Shown one piece after another: positions 22,600-32,729 of a stretch of 64,000 nucleotides of DNA (position 1 is its first letter; each line of letters starts with the position of its first letter). Under the pieces are notes generated by a model that searched no databases, was not told where the DNA came from, and worked only from the letters and a program-made list of their open reading frames with translations. The stretch covers positions 23,745,163 through 23,809,162 of the forward strand of contig NC_061811.1 of the NCBI RefSeq assembly GCF_021462225.1. Reading direction: 5' to 3'. The position numbers were made by a program, and so were the translations under genes. Source of the DNA: Girardinichthys multiradiatus. Taxonomy: Eukaryota > Chordata > Actinopteri > Cyprinodontiformes > Goodeidae.

Positions 22600-22915
22600 C
22601 ATCAATGCCCAGATTGATGGGTGGAATGTGAATATTATCTCCACAAAGTCCCTTATGGCTAGTCAGAGCATCTCCAAAACTGCAGCTAATGGGGTGGGGT
22701 GTTCCCTGTCTGCAGTGGACAGTATATGTAACAAAGTGGTCTAGGAAAGGAATAGTGATTAACCGCTATGAGGGTCATCAGTGGCCACGGCTCATTGATG
22801 CATGTGGTGAAGACTGGCTCATGTGGGTTGATACAACAGAAGAACTACAGTAGCTCAGATTGCTGAAGAGGTTGGTGCATATTTTTGATAGAAAGATGTC
22901 AGAATACACGAGGTT
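22600..22915 (+). mobile_element. Tc1-like relic, DNA-binding part of transposase
   Basis: On the plus strand broken frames read like the helix-turn-helix half of a fish Tc1 transposase: SQSISKTAANG near 22663, then a serine-rich stretch, then RLIDACGEDWL-like and TTVAQIAEEVGA-like segments near 22790-22880. Both ends are lost and several indels are present. Confidence 0.6.
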
Positions 22916-22919
22916 TCAC

Positions 22920-25900
22920 TAATCCGAGCAAAGTTTTAAAGAATCCATAATCAGAAGACTAGAATAATACAGTCCAAGTTTCATCCAACTGTATATTTGT
23001 ATAAATTTACCATCTGACTGTTGTTTTAATGACAAAAAAGCATGGAAAACAGTGACGTAGCCCTCTAATTTTGCATAAATTATGAATTTTCTAATTTTAC
23101 ACAAACTCCACGATTCTGAGTCAGCCCCATTGTACAGTACTGTGCACAACGTAGAGGGGCATCCACTCCATATTTACTTAAGCTGAAAATAAGCAATACA
23201 TAACTTGTTTGGGGTGCCACCAATAAAGTTGCTCTTTTGTTTTCAAGTGCTGCTGTTGCCCCTTGACACAGTGGGCACCCTGAGCAAAAAGCAATATCTC
23301 CACCTCAATAAAAACTGCTACTAAGCATTGCTTTGCTTCAAACATGCAACACCCTCTTAACTAGAGTTTCATCATGGTGACACTGCATTAGTGCATGATA
23401 TGAATATAACACTTACAAACTATTTTTTATTTCTTACTGTCTATGTCCACAACACTGAAGCACTCAGACCACAACGGCCACAAAAAATGAGTTTTCCATC
23501 TTCAAATGACATCTTTGGAAAGGTGCCTCAGACAAGTCTTGGTGATGTGTGCCAATATGACTGTAGAGGTAGTGAAAAAGCATAATATTACAGTCTGCAT
23601 GACTCAGCCTCTAAATATACAGTATGTAATAATGGTAGGTAATTCACCACCAGTCCACAATGTCACTGAACAGTAACTTTAACTTTCGCTAAAGCCACCA
23701 TAACAGTAAACATAGCTCAGCAAAGCTCAGCTACTGCAAGCATGTCTTGTAGCTATTCAAAACATTTGTGTTATTGTCACTTTATGTTAGTTTTATTGGT
23801 TGTCACCGTGTTAAAGGTAATATGGCTTTCAAAACCCTTCCTTCTTAATGCAGACCTTACTTTTCCACTTCGACAGCTTTCCCTCAAGAGTCCTGTTTAA
23901 AAAGTAGCATTCAGGTTCTAGTTTAGACTTGCCTACATACCTGAACATTTTCGAGCATTGCTTATTTATGGATTTGTGGGTGGTACCAATTGAACAAGAC
24001 TATCAGCTGGTGACTATAGACAATCATAAAACTACTTCCCTGAAATTCACTGAGCCATACACATGAAACGGTGTGGGAGATATTGTCCAGGTGGTGTTTT
24101 AATTTTTTGGTCATGAGTCAACCAAATTCCTCACAAAGGTCTATTTTCTTCCCTAACCGATGATGCTCCATTATTGACCTCTGTTGGTTTTATTGACTTA
24201 CACGGACACTATGGCTGCACCTGAAAAAGCTCATGTTTTATGTACATTTTTATCCCGGGGTTATTATGCCTAAGAATGAGGTAATGTGCTCTTAGAAAAT
24301 CGAAGTTTTTTTTTTAAATACATAAATAAACTTATATTAGAGAATAACAAACTGTAGTCATGTGGTTTAAAAGATGTCTAAATCCACAATATCCATGCTT
24401 TGACAACTGGATATTTAACAAGAAGTAGTTTTGCTCTGGTGAGTTCAATATGTTTACCGTCACTTGATAAATAAATAAAGCCAGTAGACAGATGAAGCTG
24501 ACTTGGCAGAGGGCAATCCAATAACAAAATCTGAATTGTGCTTTAACTTCTCTGGAATCGCATTAGACTCTGTTGGGTTTTTTATTCGATTCAGTGCTAT
24601 AGCAAAGCTGTTCAGCCTTATGGTGCTACATGAGGAAATATTTCATTCCAGGAATTTAGGATTGAAATACATTTTTTCATGGTCTCCTGAGACTACCTGA
24701 GACTTTGCTGTTTTTCAGACAATTGACTTTGATTTACAGACGCTTTGCAACTAAAAATAAATCCTTATTGGAGGGGAAAGACTTAACTGCTCTTGCAGCG
24801 AGACCAGCGAGGTAGTAGCAGGAAGGTTTTTCGGCACTGTAATGCTGAACTTCACCTCAGCACATAAAACATTTCTGCCACAATGATTCACTTTTTCCAG
24901 GTGGACGGAAAATGAGCCAGTGGCCCAAGGGGGGGAAGTGAGGCAGACACGCACCCACACAAGCTGAGAGGGTTACAAGAGCAGTAGCTGTTTCCTGCTG
25001 GTGAGTTAGGGATTTAGTAGCTGAATCTCTCCAGAGAGAGAATGGTCAGTGATTTGCAACAATGAAACTGAACCGAGTGATTTTCTGGGGTACTGCCAGT
25101 CTCAATAACAGCTTAAGATTGATTGCACAACAGATATGTTGAATGTTTGGCTTTGGCCATTGCTCAATTCATTGCTGAGGTTAGCGATGAGATGCATGAC
25201 ACATCTGAGAGCCTGAAACACCCTCTGAGTTATGTTTGTATGATCTGAGGTTTCCAGGTTGTGTAATAGTAAGCTATATTATTAGTAATAATATCCAAAA
25301 AGAGGTCTCATCGATCTAATTGTTTCCATTTAATTATCTTTACGGTGTTCGATTTTTTCAACAGTAATAACTTATCTGGGTTATACCTGACCTTATAGCA
25401 TGCAGTTGTAATGCAGACCTCCGAGTGGATCTGGAGAACTTATTATTCAATTGTTATTGCCGTCTCCATTTATAAAACAAGTGAAGAAGAAAGGAAAAAG
25501 TTTTTGGCCGATCTATGTTCTCCTGTCTTGGCAACATCTTCCGTCCCTCCCTTTCTCGGCAAGCTCTCTTTATTCCTTCTGTGAAAATAAAAAAATAAAT
25601 AAACATCCTTCCAGTCCCTCGCTTTTTAATATAAACTGAGCTGGCTGAGACTGATGAGGGAAAAACAAGGTGCCTCAGTCTTGGGTAAAAAAAAATGGAT
25701 CTGATGATAGAGGAGGGGAATGGTGCATGGAGCACCTTTCCTCCGACGGCCGGCTGCTTCATGTCTTCACACAGAGCCAGTTGTCCGCCATACTCTCACA
25801 CACTCTATATTACAATCTGCTTCCCTTCCTCTGTGTCTTTGCTGCACTAATCAAACATTGGATCCATGTGGTTTGCTTACGTTGCACTTAGTGGAGAATT

Positions 25901-26831
25901 AAACACACATCAGGCTCTGGCAGTGGCTTCGGTGTTACATGAGAGTTCACAGGAGAGGAGAATATGTTTTGTTGTGGGCTTCAGGCATAGAGAGTGAGTA
26001 CTGGATCTAAGATGTTTTTTACTTTAATTTGAAGACCTGTTGACATCACTGCATTCTTAAGGGATAATATTCAACCTTTCGTGCATTTAGTTCTTTTACA
26101 TCTGTGTAAATTTGTGAATTTCGCGCTTACAAAAGAATGGGCCATGTGTTTATGATAAGAGGCCTCCGAAAGTTCCTGTTAAAATTTCACTTGTCAAACA
26201 GCAAAAATGTTGGCATCTACGCTTTGCAGCTCTCCTTATAAGAACTTCCCCTTCCTGAGTCAAAGCAAGCAAAACACTTTGCTCTGATTATTTGTAAGCG
26301 GTGTTAAACAAGAAACCTCATAGCTATTATTGATTTTTACTTGCAATATAAATACATCAAAGAAGTCAGCCATATAACTGATCCATTTTGCTTTTAAATA
26401 TTTTTATGCAGCATTTCATTGTCCTGCTACTCAGATATTGCCTATTCTTACATTAATGTTCATTATGTGATTGAGATTACGAAGCTACATAATCTAGCAT
26501 TTGCAGAAAGCTGTGTGTAGTGAAAAAGCATGTATAAATGGCCGGAAATAACAATATGCTACAAGGATTGCCGTGCCTATCAATGAGCACTATATTGGTA
26601 AAACTATGATAAATTCTGCCTTTTATTGTTTGAACACTACTGTGTATAACTGTTAACTTAAAAATATTGATATGTGTTTTTTAAACTGACAATAAATGAA
26701 AAGTATTGCATATATTGGCCTTCAGTCCCCATTATTATGATACTCCTAAATAAGATTCATTGCAACCAATCAGAGGTCACCTATCAAGTAAATAGTGTCA
26801 ATCTAAGGGTAATTTTATATATTAATCTTAT

Positions 26832-26836
<5 letters not shown>
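22920..26836. other. Intergenic stretch, no gene recognised
   Basis: AT-rich intergenic sequence. The segment at 23391-23585 has an open frame after a pyrimidine-rich tract but no motif I know. Frames at 24503-24700, 24751-24960 and 25451-25902 lack protein-like composition or family resemblance. No RNA gene is visible. Confidence 0.5.

Positions 26837-26838
<2 letters not shown>

Positions 26839-26873
<35 letters not shown>
26839..26873. repeat. AT/TA microsatellite
   Basis: Perfect alternating run whose last TA (26872-26873) is the left target duplication of the following Tc1 element. The run resumes after the element (28494-28502). Confidence 0.95.
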
Positions 26874-26876
<3 letters not shown>

Positions 26877-28493
26877 TACAGACCAAAGGTTTGGACACAC
26901 CTTCTCATTCAGAGTTTTTTATTTTATTTTCATGACTATGAATATTGTAGCTTCACACTGAAGGCATCAAAACTATGAATTAACACATGGAATTATATGC
27001 AGAACAAAAAAGTGTGAAACAACTGAAAATATGTCTTATATTCTAGGTTCTTCAAAGTAGCCACCTCTTGCTTTGATTACTGCTCCGCACACTCTTGGCA
27101 TTCTGTTGATGAGCTTCAAGAGGTCGTCACCTGAAATGGTTTTTACTTCACAGGTGTGCCCTGTCAGGTTTAATAAGTGGGATTTCAAGCCATATAAATG
27201 GGGTTGGGACCATCAGTTGTGTTGTGCAGGAAGTGGATACACTACACAGCTGATAGTCCTACTGAATAGACTGTTAGAATTTGTATTATGGCAAGAAAAA
27301 AGAAGCTAAGTAAAGAAAAACGAGTGGCCATCATTACTTTAAGAAATGAAGGTCAGTCAGTCCGAACAATTGGGAAAACATTGAAAGTGTCCCCAAGTGC
27401 AGTCACAAAAACCATCAAGCTCTACAAAGAAACTGGCTCACATGAGGCCCGCCCCAGGAAAGGAAGACCAAGAGTCACCTCTGCTGCGGACGATAAGTTC
27501 ATCCGAGTCACCACCCTCAGAAATCGCAGGTTAACAGCAGCTCAGATTAGAGAACAGGTCAATGCCACACAGAGTTCTAGCAGCAGACACATCTCTAGAA
27601 CAACTGTTAAGAGGAGACTGTGTGAATCAGACCTTCATGGTAAAATAGCTGCTAGGAAACCACTGCTGAGGACAGGCAACAAGCAGAAGAGACTTGTTTG
27701 GGCTAAAGAACACAAGGAATGGACATTAGACCAGTGGAAATCTGTGCTTTGGTCTGATGAGTCCAAGTTTGAGATCTTTGGTTCCAACCACTGTGTCTTT
27801 GTGTGGCGCAGAAGAGGTGAACGGATGGACTCTACATGCCTGGTTCCCACCATGAAGCACGGAGGAGGAGGTGTGATGGTGAGGGGGTGCTTTGCTGGTG
27901 ACACTGTTGGGGATTTATTCAAAATTGAAGGCATACTGAACCAGCATGGCTACTACAGTATCTTGCAGCGTCATGCTATTCCATCCGGTTTGCGTTTAGT
28001 TGGACCATAATTTATTCTTCAACAGGACAATGACCCCAAACACACCTCCAGGCTGTGTAAGGGCTATTTGACCAAGAAGGAGAGTGATGGGGTGCTGCGC
28101 CAGATGACCTGGCCTCCACCGGACCTGAACCCAATCAAGATGGTTTGGGGTGAGCTGGACCGCAGAGTGAAGGCAAAAGGGCCACAAGTGCTAAGCATCT
28201 CTGGGAACTCCTTCAAGACTGTTGGAAAACCATTTCAGGTGACTACCTCTTGAAGCTCATCAACAGAATGCCAAGAGTGTGCGGAGCAGTAATCAAAGCA
28301 AGAGGTGGCTACTTTGAAGAACCTAGAATAGAAGACATATTTTCAGTTGTTTAACACTTTTTTGTTCAATATATAATTCCACATGTGTTAATTCATAGTA
28401 TTGCCTTCAGTGTGAAGCTACAATATTCATAGTCCTGAAAATAAAGACAACTCTTTGAATGAGGAGGTGTGTCCAAACTTTTGGTCTGTACTG
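26874..28493 (+). mobile_element. Full-length Tc1 element, DD38E type, long inverted repeats
   Basis: 1620 bp, inserted in a TA microsatellite. The outer ends read cagtacagaccaaaggtttg (left) and, reverse-complemented, cagtacagaccaaaagtttg (right); TA flanks at 26872-26873 and 28494-28495. The inverted repeats are unusually long, about 270 bp (26874-27143 against 28226-28493), so the right arm includes the 3' end of the transposase gene and the left arm carries its reverse complement in the leader. A sibling fragment lies at 17518-18064. Confidence 0.95.
27288..28354 (+). pseudogene. Tc1 DD38E-type transposase with four lesions
   Basis: Starts MARKKKLSKEKRVAI, an intact helix-turn-helix region (TIGKTLKVSPSAVTKTI), a GRPR-type motif (RKGRPR) and a complete first half to 28007. 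Lesions: TAA at 28008-28010 where Ser is expected (VGP-stop-FILQQDND, same frame continues); two codons missing in WPP..PDLNPI; Lys (AAG) in place of the catalytic Glu at PDLNPIKMVW; one base lost near 28184, shifting the last ~55 codons, which read on to TAA at 28352-28354. The first Asp (LWSDESKF) and second Asp (QQDNDPKH) remain. The second-to-third spacing is 36 here; adding the two missing residues gives 38 (inference). Confidence 0.93.
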
Positions 28494-28502
28494 TATATAT
28501 AT

Positions 28503-29090
28503 ACAGCTGCTTTGTGAAGGCCTCAGGGGTTTGCTGGAGAACAATGTTGGAAAATTTTGAAAAAAGTACTCTGGTCATGCCAAATGCTATGTTTGTCATC
28601 CTTAACACACAATCCCTATGGTGACAGCGTCATGCTTTGGGGATGCTTTTTTCGGCAGGGACAGAACGACCCAGTCAAAGTCCAGACTAAATCCATTTTA
28701 AAATATGTTGAAAGATTTTAAAAACATGCACCTCATAGATGATCTCCATCCAGTCTGACTGGGTTATTTTGCAACCTATGGACAACAATGTCAGTCTGTA
28801 GATGTGTAAAGCTCATAGAGACATATAGCAAAAGACTTAGAGCTGTAATTGCAGCAAAATTCAGTTCTGACAAATATTCAAAAAGGGTAGCTGTATGCAA
28901 GTGCATGATAAACTTTTCTGATTTTCACTTGGAAAAATGGGAAAACCATGTATAATATTCTTTCCATTCACAATTAATGCATTACTTTTTGCATGAAATC
29001 TCAATAAAATACATTTAAGCTTGTGGTTATTATGTGACAAATGTGAAAAGATTCAAGGGGTATGAAACCATTGCAAGATAATGCACTGTT
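28503..29090 (+). mobile_element. Degenerate Tc1-like relic, 3' half (copy 4)
   Basis: Follows the TA microsatellite. Retains an eroded KVLWS-like segment near 28563, a glycine-poor remnant of the GGDSVMLWGCFFRQG-like segment near 28620-28660, and the family 3' end (ataaaatacatttaagcttg, gattcaaggggtatgaaacc, ttgcaagataatgcactgt). It matches the right ends of copies at 8438 and 50038. No usable frame. Confidence 0.75.
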
Positions 29091-30275
29091 GCTTAATTCC
29101 AATTTTTTCCTTTGCTAGACTGTAAATGAGTCTGGGAATTATCACCAGTTTTATGATCATGTTTGCTTATTGTTACTGTTAGTAGCTATACAAGCTTTAC
29201 TTTTTTACCAAAAGGTGGAAAGCTTACCTCAAAATAAAGAATGTTGCCCTCTTCCTACTCACCTTTTAGACGAGTTGATAGGTGCATATTAATTCACATC
29301 AATCACAAAACCTTTGAAGATCAGATTAAAAAGAAACTGTTAGTGTGCTAAATATGGAATGGATGCTTCACACTGTGTTGGGAATGGAAATATCCTCATT
29401 TGGTATTACACATTAGCATTATAATAAGCAGGATCAAAGTAAGTCATGTTATATCAGGACTTTTGGCTGTTTGCTGTTTCCAAAGCAGCTGAATATTAGG
29501 TGTTAAATGAAAACCATAAGTCAGCCCCATCATAATGAAGTACTGATGTAACAGTTTCTCAGTATATTAAAAAAATCGCTCGGTATCTAATTTATTTCTT
29601 GCCTAACTTCATATCCTTACCAGCTGTAAAAATTTCAGCACTTGTTGCTATACTTATACCACATCTGTCAGATTGAACAATGCTTCTAGGAAGGCAAACT
29701 GAAAAATGTCCGATTTTCAGTTTGAGCTCTCTGACTTTATGTTTGTGGTCATTGTCCTCAGTGGTAGTTCTTACATAAATGCAACATATCAACTATCAAA
29801 CATAATTTTGCAAAAACTATAACTTTTTAATAGGTAACTTGTTAAGAGCTAAAATATGAATGTGTTCAAGTCAAGTCTGATGCTTTAAAAAGGCATTTTA
29901 TAGATGATTTGAATATATATTGAACTTTTAATGTTTGTCTCAATCTAACATGTTCCAAATGCCAAAAAAGCATTGAACATGGTCTTTTTTCCTGTTTTGC
30001 ATAAACTGTATAAATGTCAGGGTGTGTTGTGGGTGTGTGGTGTCTCTCTTCTTCTCTGAAGCGACAGATTCACCTGGTGGGAGGAGCAGGGCTGCTGAGT
30101 TCTCGTATCTGCTGCTATTCAAGCTCATCACTGAAGCTTAAAGGGAGCTGGCTGTGGGTCATTCATCACCAGAGTGTCAATCTTAGCAGTACCTCTAGCC
30201 ACAGATAAATTTCTCTGATGTTTTCTCTTAAGTCCTTGCCTTTCACTAATCTTGCTCTTTGCTCTTTGTTCCAAG

Positions 30276-30480
30276 GTTATCTCCCAGAGGATTACGTGGA
30301 GATTTTGCCATTGAAGGCTTCCAGTGCACTTGCCTCAGACTCATCACTAAAGAACGCCCCACGGATCTCTGTTCCCATGACCAGCGAAGACAATGCCCCC
30401 CTCCCTGGTGATTCCCCTCTTGGTTTGCTCCATCCTGGAAGATCAGTTACTCCCTCCTGCTGCCTAACACTTTCTATTTA
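30276..30480 (+). other. Exon-like island with SH3-end-like motif (unassigned)
   Basis: A branch-point-like cactaat and a pyrimidine-rich tract lead to ttccaag|GTTATCTCCC. With one base from a preceding exon, the frame reads GYLPEDYVEILPL, the pattern of the last strands of an SH3 domain, then a Ser/Pro-rich tail to TAA at 30479-30481. AATAAA occurs at about 30655 and 30680. I found no upstream SH3 exon between here and the STXBP6 promoter and cannot name a gene. It could be a real terminal exon, a stranded exon fragment or chance. Confidence 0.3.
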
Positions 30481-30514
30481 ACAATCATTTCCTTCACTCC
30501 CAGCTCTCTTTCCA

Positions 30515-30660
30515 CTTTTAGTGGCTTGAGCCCCACAGCATAATGCTTCCACCACCACATTTCACAGTAGGGATGTTCAGAGGATTTCAGGGTGATGTGC
30601 AGTGTTAGCTTTTCACCTCACATAGCCCATTGTTATAAGCTGCTAATGCTTGCAATAAAA
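30515..30660 (-). mobile_element. Short Tc1-like relic
   Basis: agccccacagcataatgctt, ccaccaccacatttcacagt and gggtgatgtgcagtgttagc follow the antisense of the glycine-rich transposase segment also seen at 63655-63700. Both ends are missing. Confidence 0.6.
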
Positions 30661-32729
30661 TATAGTTGCTGTAATAAAATCTCTGTTCTGCAGTCTGTGT
30701 ATTTGAGAATCGACTGTTAGACTTCACAGTGCTTTTAGTTCAGAAGAGAACAAAAATGTTAAGCCAGGTCATTCCTGCACTGATTGGTTCTGCTTTCACT
30801 TGGTTTTAACTCTCTCCTCTGTTTGTTTTGCTTTTCCTCCTGTCTGTATTTAGCAGGAGTCCACTCTGCTCTGTGGTTTGTTTCATTTCATTGCGAGATA
30901 ACATTTAAACAAGGCTAATATGGGCGATAAAAGAACAGAGCCTCCTGGGTACCACCACGCAAAGAATTTCAATTATTTTACAAGAAAATCACAAGAATCA
31001 ATATGGGTCCAGCAAGGTGCAACACAAATATCTTAACAAATAGGTCACAAAAAAGATAATTTCATAGAAAGACAGGACACAAATTAACCCTAAAATGAAA
31101 TGACTCTGTCATTTAAAAAATATTTTATACATTGCAAGTAGTTTCTTGATAGCTTCATTTTCTCATTATCCAAGAAATGAAACCACAAAAAGCTTCTGCT
31201 AGAACCCAATGAATCTTTTATACCATATAAAGCTCCTCATTCCTAAAAAAATAAAGGCTATTAGTTTTTGAATATAAGATTGTCAAAAGAATGTTTCCTG
31301 AATTTGGTGTCATCTACCTGAATGTGTCAGCTGAGCAACCACCAAGTGCTCACATCATGCTCCAGGCGATGACACTTTCCTGCTCCATCATGGAAAGAAA
31401 AGAAATAAAGCTATCTGACACCCCCGTTGCTCTGAACATATTCCCCAGCATAATCAGCCTTTTAAATTGCATTACGTCAGGTGCAAAACAAGATTTAGCC
31501 CCAGCAAAACAACTTTTAGGGCACGAGGCAATGCAAATTACCTAATTTTGTGATACAGTGTTAAAGTCAAAAGGTTCCTCTGGGATAAACGAATTACGCT
31601 GGAAACAGCTCCCATAGCAAACAGCCTGGGATCAGATTCAACTTGAAATACTTCCTGAGTTGGAATAAATTGCGTATCATATAGCTTTAGCTCCAATGTC
31701 TTTCCATCAACAAAAAGCCTATCTGGTGTTTGTATGCATAGACATGCACATTTTGTGTGCTGCAGAAAGTCACAGAGCACACATCTTGGCTCTCACAGAG
31801 CTCCATCTCATCCCAATAAACACCATGTGACATGACCTCATCAGCTCGGAGGAAACATCAGATATTAATGACATACTCGTAATTTCTATAACAGCTTTTG
31901 TGATATCCCATACACACAGTAAGACTGACAAGGTGGTGAACTTTCACTTTCAGGGTTCTAGAGGCAGATGGGAAGCAGCTGTGCCAGATGTTTTGTGCTG
32001 TGTGACTGTTCTCGTGTTACTATAAAGATGAGCAGGTGGGATGGGTTCTTTTGGTAATAAAAACTAATCTAAACTAACTTTAAAAAAATTATCCTAAGAT
32101 GGAATCCTGATGTTAGCTGATGATCCCTTACAAATGCTTGAAAACATACCTGATGAATCAGTTCATCATAGAAACAAAGATAACTTTGCATACGTTTTCA
32201 AGCTGTGTCACCTGAACAACACAGAACCTTTTCTAGATCCCATGTTGTCCAAGATCCTATAAACTCTGTTCAGCAGCCCTGGAGTTAGTCACTTCAACAG
32301 AGGAATCTTGGCAGTCATTGGTGTTTAGCTCAGTCTAAACATTTTCCACGAATATATCTCTAGACTCTGTGAAGATAATAGGAATGATGTGACGTGTGGA
32401 ACAGCTCCACCTGAGTCGTTAAACTGTGCGGGTTGAGTTCTGGTTTATACATCTGCAGGAGGAAAGCTCAGCAGGAGAGAGTTTAACCATTGACAAGCTG
32501 TGGGTTTGAAACGCAAACCTGCCACTTATCAAATCGTCCTTGGCCAAGACACTAAATGTTGGGGTCTTTGGATTTTCTGAATCCACCGCAGCACAGCAAC
32601 TAACACTTAACTCCACATTGTCCTCCAATATAATGGTTGATTTGGTTAATGAGAAACATAATGCAGTACAATATTCATACTAGCTGGCTAGGTGCCAGCT
32701 GGTCTTCCTGCTGGGGGTTGGTGCGGTCC

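Larger units (their letters stand above)
29091..32729. other. Intergenic stretch with an exon-like island
   Basis: Mostly without coding signal. Holds the exon-like island 30276-30480 (own entry), a Tc1-like relic at 30515-30660, and at about 32500-32560 a short piece (tcgtccttggccaagacac) of a dispersed fish repeat. Frames 31291-31545 and 31538-31780 have no motif. Confidence 0.45.

Noticed and set aside
25454..25902. Overlapping short frames on both strands near 25.5-25.9 kb
   Set aside because: No shared motif, no splice context, and the frames contradict one another; no support for a gene.
27635..27934. 99-codon minus-strand frame inside the 26874 Tc1 element
   Set aside because: Antisense shadow of the transposase gene.
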